NCBI RefSeq assembly: GCF_002025205.1
Contig: NZ_CP019947.1
Span: 2,642,001 to 2,706,000 of the forward strand
Source of the DNA: Pseudomonas sp. CC6-YY-74
GTDB taxonomy: Bacteria; Pseudomonadota; Gammaproteobacteria; Pseudomonadales; Pseudomonadaceae
DNA length: 64,000 bases
Direction: 5' to 3'
Positions 7,714 to 15,248 of the stretch are shown here, piece after piece (positions within the stretch are counted from its first letter, which is position 1; each line of letters begins with the position of its first letter). The translations under genes were made by a program, and so were the position numbers. The notes beneath the pieces are model-generated. The model was not told where the DNA came from. It saw only the letters and a program-made list of their open reading frames with translations, and searched no databases.

Positions 7714-8616
7714 GTGGCTACGAATTTACGCCAGATCGACCTCAACCTGCTGCTGGTCTTCGACGCCCTGATGCAGGAGCAGAATCTGACCCGCGCCGCA
7801 CAGCGCCTGCACCTGAGCCAGTCAACGGTGAGCAACGCCCTGTCGCGCCTACGCCAGCAGCTCGGCGAGGAGCTGTTCCAGCGCACCGCCCGAGGCATGA
7901 CGCCTACCGCCCGCGCCCAAGTGCTGTACGTGCCGGTGCGCCAGGCCCTGCGCCTGCTGCAAAGTGGCTTGGGCCCCCAGGAGCGTTTCGACCCGCAGAG
8001 CGAGCACAGCTTCAGCCTGTCGCTGAACGACTATGCCCAGGCCGCCCTGCTCCCGCGGCTGCTCGAACGTCTGGCCAAGCTGGCGCCGCGCGTGGAGATT
8101 CATGTACAGCCTGATGATGCGGACACGCTGATCCAGCGCCTGGAAAGCGGCACGCTGGACATGGCCATCGACTACCTGCACTTCGATGCCCCCGATCTGA
8201 ACTACAGCCCCCTACAGGAAGAACAGCTGGTGGTGATCGGCCGCGCCGGTCACCCCGCCTTCGCCGGCGGACTGAGTCGGGACGACTACCAGAGCGCCCG
8301 CCACGTGTCGGTGCTACCACGTGCCGGGCGCGGCTCGCCCCTGGAAATCGTACTCGGCTCAGCCAGGGTGCGTCGCCAGACGGCGCTGCATCTGCCCAAC
8401 TACCTGCCTATTCCGGCGGTCATTGGCCGAACAGACCTGCTCGGCACCGTGCCGAAACGGCTGGCCGAGGCATTCGCGCCCGTATACGCCCTGCAGATGG
8501 CGCCCCTGCCCTTCGACATGCCGCCCGTCCAGATCAGTCTGATCTGGCACCGACAACAGGACCTCGACCCGGCACAGCGCTGGCTGCGCCAACAATTGAG
8601 TGACCTGCTCAGCTAG
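7714..8616 (+). CDS. LysR-family transcriptional regulator
   Basis: The 300-residue protein opens with the LysR winged helix-turn-helix (LRQIDLNLLLVFDALMQEQN, then LTRAAQRLHLSQSTVSNALS), followed by a periplasmic-binding-protein-like effector domain with the usual SLSLNDYAQAALLPRLLERL start. A GTG at 7714 is chosen because the family begins a few residues before the LRQIDLNLL block; no strong ribosome site is visible. The gene is divergent from the fatty acid hydroxylase/SRPBCC gene, with an inverted repeat between them. It therefore probably autoregulates and controls the hydroxylase in response to an unknown, perhaps lipid-related, signal. Confidence 0.85.
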   Translation: MATNLRQIDLNLLLVFDALMQEQNLTRAAQRLHLSQSTVSNALSRLRQQLGEELFQRTARGMTPTARAQVLYVPVRQALRLLQSGLGPQERFDPQSEHSFSLSLNDYAQAALLPRLLERLAKLAPRVEIHVQPDDADTLIQRLESGTLDMAIDYLHFDAPDLNYSPLQEEQLVVIGRAGHPAFAGGLSRDDYQSARHVSVLPRAGRGSPLEIVLGSARVRRQTALHLPNYLPIPAVIGRTDLLGTVPKRLAEAFAPVYALQMAPLPFDMPPVQISLIWHRQQDLDPAQRWLRQQLSDLLS

Positions 8617-8799
8617 CAGCTGATCCGTGGAAATCTTGCACACCGGCGGTGTACAAGGTGTGCCTTGCCCAGCACCAGCGCAAGGCAATGACCCTACTGG
8701 TTAGGTCGCAAGCGCCTACTTGAACGCGGCGAAAACGCCGTCACAAAAAAGCAATCAGATTGTTACATGCACTACATGGCAACAGCCGAGACTGCTGCC

Positions 8800-9965
8800 A
8801 TGAACACACCACCGCACTCTATCGCACTGATCACGGAAACCTTCCCACCGGAAATCAACGGCGTAGCCAATATTCTCGAGCGCCTGGTCGATGGCTTGCG
8901 CGCACGCGGCCATCGCCTGCAACTGGTGCGCCCACGGCAGAGCAGCGATGACGGCCGCAACAGCGACGACCCGTTACTGCTGACCCGCGGCTGGTCGCTG
9001 CCCGGCTACCCCGGCTTGCAGTGGGGCCAGCCGTCACTGCACAAGCTTCTGCGACGCTGGAACAGGCAGCGCCCGGATGTGCTGTACATCGCCACCGAAG
9101 GCCCGCTCGGTCTGTCCGCCCTGCGCGCCGCACGGCGCCTGCAGATCCCGGTGGTCAGCGGTTTTCACAGCAACGTCCAGCAGCACACCGGGCAGTACGG
9201 CATCGCCCTGCTGACCCGCGCCCTGACCAACTACCTGCGCTGGTTCCACAACCGCTCGCAGATGACCCTGGTGCCCAGCACCAGCCAGCTGATCGAACTG
9301 CAACGCCGCGGTTTCGAGCGCCTGGAGTTGCTCGCCCGCGGCGTCGATGGTCAGCTGTTCCACCCCGCCAAACGGTGCAATAGCCTGCGCATGAGCTGGG
9401 GCCTGGCCGAGAGCGATAGCGCCATCCTGCATGTCGGCCGCCTGGCAGCGGAGAAGAACCTGGCGCTATTGGTTAAAAGCTTTCGCAGCCTGCAACAGGC
9501 GCACCCGCAGCAACGCCTGAAACTGATTCTGGTCGGCGACGGACCGCAGCGCACCAGCCTGCAACAGCAGCTGCCCGAGGCGGTTTTCTGCGGCCTGCAG
9601 CGCGGCGAAGCACTGGCTGCGCACTACGCCTCGGGCGACCTTTTGGTATTTCCCAGCCTCTCGGAAACCTTCGCCAACGTGGTGCTCGAAGCCCTCGCCT
9701 CGGGCCTTGCCGTGGTCGCATTCGACCAGGCTGCGGCGGCGCACATATCCGCCACGGCCATAATGGGGCCCTGGCCGTGACCGAAGATGAGCAGGGCTTT
9801 ATCGAAGCCGCCAGCTGGCTGCTGGAAGAGCCGGAGAGCCTGCGCCGGGTGCGTCTGAATGCCCGGCAACACGCCTCGCGACAAGGCTGGGAGAGCAGAG
9901 TCGAGCTATTCGAGCAGTACCTGCGCGCCGCCCTGCGGCTGACCGTCGAATTGCCCGCCGCCTGA
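8800..9965 (+). pseudogene. GT4-type glycosyltransferase, frameshifted near the C-terminus
   Basis: The protein starts ALITETFPPEINGVANILER, the N-terminal signature of GT4 enzymes that transfer mannose or glucose to lipids. It contains the second Rossmann half (ILHVGRLAAEKNLALLVKSF, LILVGDGPQR) and the nucleotide-sugar motif FPSLSETFANVVLEALASG. The first frame ends at 9780. The rest (RHGHNGALAVTEDEQGF and on to 9965) is in the next frame. The shift lies at 9743-9752; removing the doubled AT in CACATATCC would restore HIRHGHNG. The intact protein would have about 388 residues. ATG 8800 is preferred over 8767 and 8776 on family length. In several Pseudomonas genomes a similar gene lies near cysZ, which agrees with the fragment upstream. 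Confidence 0.75.
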
Positions 9966-9984
9966 TCAAACTAGAAACCCCAGT

Positions 9985-10031
9985 GGTTGCCACGCTCTGC
10001 GTGGCAACCCTGCTCTGGACGCTCTGCGTCC
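9985..10031. repeat. Two tandem hairpins with TCT loops
   Basis: GGTTGCCACGC (9985-9995) pairs with GCGTGGCAACC (9999-10009), and GGACGC (10017-10022) pairs with GCGTCC (10026-10031). Both have a TCT loop. Such elements are common between Pseudomonas genes, here just after the glycosyltransferase gene. Confidence 0.6.
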
Positions 10032-10178
10032 GTCGTGCTGAGCCGCGGGGCGTCTCTGGCTGCATGCCCACTCGCGATCAAGCAGAGCGCACCCGCACCG
10101 TAGGAGATCCCCCGTCGTCAAGACGCCGCGCTGTCGCGCAGCAAACTGGAGGTAATGGTGTCTGTCGACTTGTGGGTA

Positions 10179-10236
10179 CCTGTAGGAGCGGGCCATGCCC
10201 ACGATGGGTTTCGCGGGCATGGCCCGCTCCTACAGG
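10179..10236. repeat. REP-type 22-bp inverted repeat
   Basis: Perfect 22-bp arms (10179-10200 and 10215-10236) surround a 14-bp loop. They contain GTAGGAGCGGGCCATGCCC, very close to the known Pseudomonas REP core. A lone half-site (GGGCCGCTCCTACAGC) occurs near 46744. Confidence 0.8.
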
Positions 10237-10451
10237 GCTTTGTGTATATTTAATTTATATATAAAACAATGAGTTATTTTTTATTTGATGAGAGCGACTG
10301 GGCGGCGTTACGCTCCAGGCGCGAAGCTTTGGCTGCGCCGCGAGCAGTTCGCGGTTGAATGACTGAACGCCCCCCGACTACGACAAGGTTGCCGATCAGG
10401 TTTCCAGGTGGCGGCTAGCTTGCGCCGCTCTCCCTGACTTTCTGCAAGGCG

Positions 10452-10476
10452 AAAAAAAGCCCCGATATGCCGGGGC
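10452..10476 (-). terminator. Intrinsic terminator of the old yellow enzyme gene
   Basis: On the minus strand a GCCCCG/CGGGGC stem (10459-10464 with 10471-10476) is followed by seven T (A7 at 10452-10458). It lies about 45 bp past the stop codon. Confidence 0.85.
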
Positions 10477-10521
10477 TGAGGGAGCGTTGCGCCGTTGTGC
10501 GGCGCACACCTAAAGCGTGAA

Positions 10522-11631
10522 TCAGGCCAGCGTGGTCAGGGCGGCGCGACTGAACGGCAGGATGTCCTGCTCACGACCTTCGCGAACCTTGAGTGCCCAA
10601 TCCGGATCGACCAGCAGGGCGCGGCCCACGGCAACCAGGTCGAACTCCTGGTTGTTCAGGCGCTCCAGCAGGTTTTCCAGGCTGGCCGGCTCGGCGATCT
10701 TGTCGGTGTTGACCATGAACTGCAGGAACTCGCCGTCCAGGCCGACGCTGCCGACGGTGATGGTCGGCTTGCCGGTGAGCTTGCGCGTCCAGCCGGCCAG
10801 GTTCAGCTGCGAACCATCGAACTCCGGCTCCCAGAAACGCCGGGTCGAGCAATGGAAGATATCCACGCCAGCATCGCTGAGCGGCTTGAGAAAGGCTTCC
10901 AGGGCCTCCGGAGTTTCCACCAGACGCGCGCTGTAATCCTGCTGCTTCCACTGCGAGAAGCGAAAGATGATTGGGAAGTCCGGACCGACTGCCGCACGTA
11001 CCGCCTGGACCAGCTCGATGGCAAAGCGCGAGCGCTGCGCCAGGTCACCGCCGTATTCGTCGGTACGCTGGTTACTGCCTTCCCAGAAGAACTGATCGAC
11101 CAGGTAACCGTGGGCGCCATGGATTTCCACGCCGTCCATGCCGATGCGCTGGGCATCCTTGGCGGCCTGGGCGAAGGCGGCGATGACTTCCTGGATATCG
11201 TCCTGGGTCATGCCGTGCACCACGACATTGCCTTCCTTGACTTTCTCGCTCGGGCCATAACCCGGCACGGCGGCGTCCGGCTCGGTGCCAAGCTTGCGCA
11301 CACTACCCACGTGCCATAGTTGCGGAACGATCTTGCCACCTTCGGCATGCACCGCCTCGACTACTTTCTGCCAGCCAGCCAGGGCATCTTCGCCGTAGAA
11401 ACGCGGCACATTGGGGTAACCGTTGGCGGCCTTGTGGCCGACGGTGGTGCCCTCGGTGACGATCAGGCCCACACCGCCGGCGGCGCGGCGACGGTAATAC
11501 TCGATAACCTTGCTGTTAGGTACCCCGCCCGGCGAAAAGGAACGGGTCATGGGCGCCATCACCACACGGGTCGGCAGCTCCAGCGCGCCCAGGCTGAAGG
11601 GTTGAAACAAGGCTTTTACCGGATCGTTCAT
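10522..11631 (-). CDS. Old yellow enzyme family NADPH:flavin oxidoreductase
   Basis: A 369-residue FMN-binding TIM-barrel ene-reductase. FQPFSLGALELPTRVVMAPM is the typical start, and the active-site motif EIHGAHGYL holds His171, His174 and Tyr176. It should reduce activated C=C bonds or nitro groups of electrophiles using NAD(P)H. The closest named relatives would be NemA and related xenobiotic reductases, but the substrate cannot be told from sequence. A TetR gene lies directly upstream on the same strand (56 bp gap), and both promoters carry the same 13-bp motif, so induction by reactive electrophiles, as for nemRA, is likely. Confidence 0.9.
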   Translation of the reverse strand: MNDPVKALFQPFSLGALELPTRVVMAPMTRSFSPGGVPNSKVIEYYRRRAAGGVGLIVTEGTTVGHKAANGYPNVPRFYGEDALAGWQKVVEAVHAEGGKIVPQLWHVGSVRKLGTEPDAAVPGYGPSEKVKEGNVVVHGMTQDDIQEVIAAFAQAAKDAQRIGMDGVEIHGAHGYLVDQFFWEGSNQRTDEYGGDLAQRSRFAIELVQAVRAAVGPDFPIIFRFSQWKQQDYSARLVETPEALEAFLKPLSDAGVDIFHCSTRRFWEPEFDGSQLNLAGWTRKLTGKPTITVGSVGLDGEFLQFMVNTDKIAEPASLENLLERLNNQEFDLVAVGRALLVDPDWALKVREGREQDILPFSRAALTTLA

Positions 11632-11653
11632 CGTCGTTCCTCTGCCGGCCAGG

Positions 11654-11666
11654 TGACCGGTCGTCT
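11654..11666. promoter_or_regulatory. TetR operator upstream of the old yellow enzyme gene
   Basis: TGACCGGTCGTCT, with the palindromic core GACCGGTC, lies 23 bp before the enzyme's start codon. The same 13 bases occur at 12295-12307 before the TetR gene. Confidence 0.6.
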
Positions 11667-11687
11667 ACGTAATGGTGTTTTAAAAAA

Positions 11688-12281
11688 TCAGGCCCGCAAC
11701 AACAATTGCAAGCGCTGCATGAAGTCTTCGAGGGCACAGGTGTTGTTCGCTACCTTCAGGCGCGTCAGGGCGCCCTGCCAGGCGCTGGTGATAAAGCTCG
11801 CCAGGCTGCGGCAATCCTCATAGGCGGCCAGCTCGCCCGCGCCCTGCGCCTGCTGCAGGCAGGCCTGCAGAATGTCCGCCGAACGCTGCAAAATAGCGTC
11901 GATCTCGGCACCAAGGGCTGGCGACAGTTCGGCCATCTCGAAACTCAGGCTGCCGATAAAGCAGTGGTATTCGAGCTTTTCCTGCTGGGCAAAGTGCTCC
12001 ACCAACTCACCGTAGTAACCGACGATGCGCGCGCACGGGCTCAACGCCGAGTTCGCCAGCGCCTGGCTATAACGCTGCAAACGCGGGCCATACACCTGCT
12101 GCAAGGCCTGCAGGGCAAACTCTTCCTTGCTGGCGAAGTAGTGGTAGAAAGAGCCCTTGGGCACGCCGGCGGCCTGCACGATTTCTTGCACGCCAGCGCC
12201 GTGATAACCGCGCCGGGTCATCACCTCGGCGCCTTTGGCGAGGATCAGGTCACGTTTGTCGAGTCGTTGGTTTGCGTTCAT
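11688..12281 (-). CDS. TetR/AcrR-family repressor of the adjacent oxidoreductase
   Basis: The 197-residue protein has an N-terminal TetR helix-turn-helix (GAGVQEIVQAAGVPKGSFYH, then YFASKEEF) and an all-helical ligand domain. Cysteines in the C-terminal half (CHFIG-type region, CLQQAQ, CRS, CALED) could serve as electrophile sensors as in NemR, but this is inference. It is followed on the same strand by the old yellow enzyme gene. A shared 13-bp motif in front of both genes points to autoregulation and control of the enzyme. Confidence 0.85.
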   Translation of the reverse strand: MNANQRLDKRDLILAKGAEVMTRRGYHGAGVQEIVQAAGVPKGSFYHYFASKEEFALQALQQVYGPRLQRYSQALANSALSPCARIVGYYGELVEHFAQQEKLEYHCFIGSLSFEMAELSPALGAEIDAILQRSADILQACLQQAQGAGELAAYEDCRSLASFITSAWQGALTRLKVANNTCALEDFMQRLQLLLRA

Positions 12282-12294
12282 GCCGGCAAGGATA

Positions 12295-12307
12295 TGACCG
12301 GTCGTCT
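12295..12307. promoter_or_regulatory. TetR operator upstream of the TetR gene
   Basis: The sequence is identical to the 13-bp motif at 11654-11666 (TGACCGGTCGTCT). It is centred about 20 bp upstream of the TetR start codon, in the position expected for repression. Confidence 0.6.
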
Positions 12308-12462
12308 CGCCCCGCCCAGCACTATTGATTGGCGTGATAAGTGCTTACAACGGAGGAAGAAGGAACAGCCTGTAGCCGGAGAAGCCGCGGAGCGCGGCGC
12401 AATCCGGGAAAGCGCTCCCGAATTGCGCTAGCGCTTATCCAAGCGAGGGAGCCTGAGGCTTT

Positions 12463-12945
12463 TCAGCTCAGGGCTTTTTCGATGGCCTGGATCAAGGCGG
12501 GGTCATCCGGCACAGTGCGTGGCGAGAAGCGCGCCAGCACCCGGCCGTCCTGACCAACCAGGAACTTCTCGAAATTCCAGCTGATGTCACCTGGAAACTC
12601 CGCGCCCTCACCCGCCAGCAGTCGGTACAGCGGATGACGATCATGACCATTGACTTCAATTTTGCTGCCCAGAGGGAAGGTCACCCCATAGTTCAGGCTG
12701 CAAAACTCGCGAATGGCCTCTTCACTATCGGGCTCTTGTTCGGCGAACTGGTTGCACGGCAGACCGAGCACGGTAAAACCCTGCGCGCGGTATTGCTGGT
12801 GGAGTTTTTCCAGCCCGGCGTACTGCGGAGTCAGGCCGCACTTGGAGGCGACGTTGACCACCAGCACAAGCTGCCCCTTGAATGGCGCCAGCGGCAGTTC
12901 CTGGCCATCCAACGCACGCAGCTTGAGGTCGTGAAAAGCACTCAT
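12463..12945 (-). CDS. Glutathione peroxidase (thiol peroxidase type)
   Basis: The 160-residue protein has the GPx signature NVASKCGLTPQY with the peroxidatic Cys36, the second motif LPCNQFAEQEP supplying the catalytic Gln, and the Trp of SWNFEKFLV. Cys takes the place of selenocysteine, as in bacterial GPx/BtuE enzymes that reduce peroxides with thioredoxin or glutathione. There is no signal peptide, so it is cytoplasmic. It lies downstream of slyD on the same strand, separated by a strong terminator, in the same order as PA0838-PA0837 in P. aeruginosa. Confidence 0.92.
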   Translation of the reverse strand: MSAFHDLKLRALDGQELPLAPFKGQLVLVVNVASKCGLTPQYAGLEKLHQQYRAQGFTVLGLPCNQFAEQEPDSEEAIREFCSLNYGVTFPLGSKIEVNGHDRHPLYRLLAGEGAEFPGDISWNFEKFLVGQDGRVLARFSPRTVPDDPALIQAIEKALS

Positions 12946-12986
12946 GACTAGCTCCTTGGGAACGCTTCAAATTACCGGCAAAGGAC

Positions 12987-13022
12987 AAAAAAGGCGCCTC
13001 TATAGAAGGCGCCTTTCTTTTT
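12987..13022 (-). terminator. Bidirectional intrinsic terminator after slyD
   Basis: AAAGGCGCC (12990-12998) and GGCGCCTTT (13008-13016) form a 9-bp stem with A- and T-runs on both sides. It stops slyD transcription before gpx and could work on both strands. Confidence 0.8.
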
Positions 13023-13097
13023 AACTCAGCTTAGCAGTCGGTGGCGCAGTTGCTACGACCATAAGTCGTATGGCGCGCTCGACATTGCGGCCGTGGA

Positions 13098-13583
13098 TCA
13101 ATGCTGGTGACCACCTTCGCCATGCACGTGACCATGCGCAACTTCTTCTTCACTGGCGTCACGCACTTCGATCACTTTGACCTTGAAGTTCAGACGCTGA
13201 CCGGCCAACGGGTGGTTGCCGTCAACGATCACGTCGTCGCCGTCCAGGTCGCGCACGGTGACGATCTGCATGCTGCCGTCCGGGCCGGAGGCATGGAACT
13301 GCATGCCGACTTCCAGTTCGTCGACGCCTTCGAACATGGTGCGATTGAGGGTCGCGACCAGCTCGGCGCTGTACTCGCCATAGGCATCTTCCGGCTCGAC
13401 GGAGACATCCAGTTCGTCACCGGCCTGCTTGCCGAGCAGGGCTTTTTCCAGCCCGGCGATGATGTTGCCGGCGCCTTGCAGGTAAACCAGCGGCGCGCCG
13501 CCAGCGGAGCTATCGATCACCTCACCGGCATCGTTGGTCAGGGTATAGTCGATAGAGACAGCCTTATTGGGGGCGATCAGCAT
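13098..13583 (-). CDS. slyD: SlyD, FKBP-type peptidyl-prolyl isomerase
   Basis: The 161-residue FKBP fold starts MLIAPNKAVSIDYTLTNDAG, contains the chaperone insert-in-flap region (FEGVDELEVGMQFHASGPDG), and ends in a His-rich metal-binding tail (HGHVHGEGGHQH). SlyD assists protein folding and nickel delivery. The frame extends upstream, but ATG 13583 fits the family. The start codon lies back to back with that proposed for the divergent DUF3565 gene. Gene order matches PA0837. Confidence 0.92.
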   Translation of the reverse strand: MLIAPNKAVSIDYTLTNDAGEVIDSSAGGAPLVYLQGAGNIIAGLEKALLGKQAGDELDVSVEPEDAYGEYSAELVATLNRTMFEGVDELEVGMQFHASGPDGSMQIVTVRDLDGDDVIVDGNHPLAGQRLNFKVKVIEVRDASEEEVAHGHVHGEGGHQH

Positions 13584-13911
13584 GGGGCGAGACCTTTTGC
13601 GTAGAAATAAAGAACGGACAAGTTTAACCAAGGGTGCGCGCGAAAGCGAACCCAGCCCTGACGGACGGCCGGACGCGGCCTTGGTGCAACTGATTGACTT
13701 TGGTCAGGACGCCGATGGCCATTGGCTGGCAATCTTGTCGTGTGGTCATACTCAGCACCTACGCCATCAGCCGCCCTGGCAAAATCGCGCCTGGGTTCTC
13801 GACGCCAAACAACGTATTACCCGCCTGGGCCAGCCGTTCGCCTGCGGCTGGTGCACGGCAGCTGTCAAACCCGACGCCGCCAACCCGAGCGATACAGACA
13901 AGGAGCGGTAA
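13582..13911 (+). CDS. DUF3565 small zinc-ribbon-like protein
   Basis: The core reads FGQDADGHWLAILSCGHTQH, then LRHQPPWQNRAWVLD, ending with FACGWC. The CGH and CxxC pairs look like a metal site; the function is unknown. The domain itself starts near residue 35, so the real start may be TTG 13681 or GTG 13684 (about 75 residues) rather than ATG 13582, which would overlap the slyD start on the opposite strand. The stop codon abuts the ackA start (TAAATG), so the gene is probably co-transcribed and coupled with ackA. Confidence 0.7.
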   Translation: MGRDLLRRNKERTSLTKGARESEPSPDGRPDAALVQLIDFGQDADGHWLAILSCGHTQHLRHQPPWQNRAWVLDAKQRITRLGQPFACGWCTAAVKPDAANPSDTDKER

Positions 13912-15099
13912 ATGCCGGCACGCAATATCCTGGTAATCAACTGCGGCAGCTCGTCGATCAAGTTCGCCCTGGTCAATGAAGCCCACTCGCAATTTACCCT
14001 CAGCGGCCTAGCCGAACGCCTCGGCAGCCACGACGCGGTGCTGCACTGGCAACGCGGCGGCGAGAAGGACAGCCTGATAATCCCCAATGGCGATCACCGC
14101 GCAGCCCTCGCCCAATTATTGCCGCTGGTGCAGGGTGCCGCCGGCGGCAAGCTGCACGGTATCGGCCATCGCGTGGTGCATGGCGGCGAGCATTTCACCG
14201 CGGCCAGCCGCCTGGATGAAGCCACCTTGCGCGCCATTCGCGCCACCGCGCCGCTGGCGCCGCTGCACAATCCGGCCAACCTGCAGGGCATCGAGGCGGC
14301 GATCAAGCTGTTCCCCACCCTGACCCAGGTCGCGGTGTTCGACACCGCCTTCCATCAGACCCTGCCCGAACATGCGTTTCGGTATGCCCTGCCGGACAAC
14401 CTCTACCGCGAGCACGGCGTGCGCCGTTACGGCTTCCATGGCACCAGCCACCGTTACGTCAGCCATCGCGCGGCCGAATTGGCCGGGCTGGCGACCGGCG
14501 ATAGCAGTTGGCTGGTGGCCCACCTGGGCAACGGCTGCTCGACCTGCGCAGTCGTCAACGGCCAGAGCCGTGACACCAGCATGGGCTTGACCCCTCTGGA
14601 AGGCCTGGTGATGGGTACGCGCAGCGGCGATGTCGACCCCAACCTGCACAGCCACCTGGCTCGCACCTTGGGCTGGAGTCTGGAACGCATCGACCAGCTG
14701 CTGAACAAGGAAAGCGGCCTGCTCGGCCTTTCCGGGCTGTCCAACGACATGCGCAGCCTTGAGCAAGCCCGCGAACAGGGCCATGCTGGCGCCACCCTGG
14801 CCATCGAGGTGTTCTGCTACCGCCTGGCTAAATCGCTCGCCGCCATGAGCTGCGCCCTGCCGCAGCTGGACGGGCTGATCTTCACCGGCGGCATCGGCGA
14901 GAACTCGCCATTGATCCGCAGCAAGACCGTGGCCCACCTCAAACTGTTCAACCTGGCCCTGGACAAGGAGGCCAACGCCCGCACCATCCGCGGCGCTGCG
15001 GGCTCGATCCAGGCCTATGGCCACCCGCGTGTGCTGGTGGTGCCGACCAACGAAGAACGGCAGATTGCCCTGGACACCCTGGCCCTGCTCGATAACTGA
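13912..15099 (+). CDS. ackA: Acetate kinase
   Basis: The 395-residue ASKHA-fold kinase begins [17 protein letters not shown] (phosphate-1 loop) and carries [14 protein letters not shown] and the adenosine loop FTGGIGENS. It interconverts acetyl phosphate plus ADP with acetate plus ATP. With pta 149 bp downstream it forms the acetate overflow/substrate-level phosphorylation pathway, used by pseudomonads for pyruvate fermentation and acetyl-phosphate control. The start follows the DUF3565 stop without a gap. Confidence 0.95.
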   Translation: MPARNILVINCGSSSIKFALVNEAHSQFTLSGLAERLGSHDAVLHWQRGGEKDSLIIPNGDHRAALAQLLPLVQGAAGGKLHGIGHRVVHGGEHFTAASRLDEATLRAIRATAPLAPLHNPANLQGIEAAIKLFPTLTQVAVFDTAFHQTLPEHAFRYALPDNLYREHGVRRYGFHGTSHRYVSHRAAELAGLATGDSSWLVAHLGNGCSTCAVVNGQSRDTSMGLTPLEGLVMGTRSGDVDPNLHSHLARTLGWSLERIDQLLNKESGLLGLSGLSNDMRSLEQAREQGHAGATLAIEVFCYRLAKSLAAMSCALPQLDGLIFTGGIGENSPLIRSKTVAHLKLFNLALDKEANARTIRGAAGSIQAYGHPRVLVVPTNEERQIALDTLALLDN

Positions 15100-15248
15100 A
15101 TGCTTATGCCCGGGCAGGTAGGCTTGATGAGCGCAGCGACGAAGCCCAACCTGCGCCCTCGCCAGCCCCGCCCAAGCCACGACCAACAGCGCCTGCTGCT
15201 CAGCGCCCACCTATCTGCAAGCGCTCGCCCGACACGATTGGAGACTTC
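15100..15248. repeat. ackA-pta spacer with an interspersed repeat
   Basis: The stretch at 15118-15157 (GTAGGCTTGATGAGCGCAGC and onward to CCCAACCTGCG) resembles 36828-36866 in the lysS-prfB spacer. It is a common type of Pseudomonas intergenic repeat. No gene or terminator is evident. Confidence 0.4.

Larger units (their letters stand above)
9966..10451. other. Hairpin-rich intergenic spacer
   Basis: No gene is visible in these 486 bases. They hold two tandem short-loop hairpins (9985-10031), a long REP-type hairpin (10179-10236), an AT-rich patch around 10240-10275 and GC-rich palindromic debris to about 10440. The spacer separates convergent transcription units. Confidence 0.6.
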
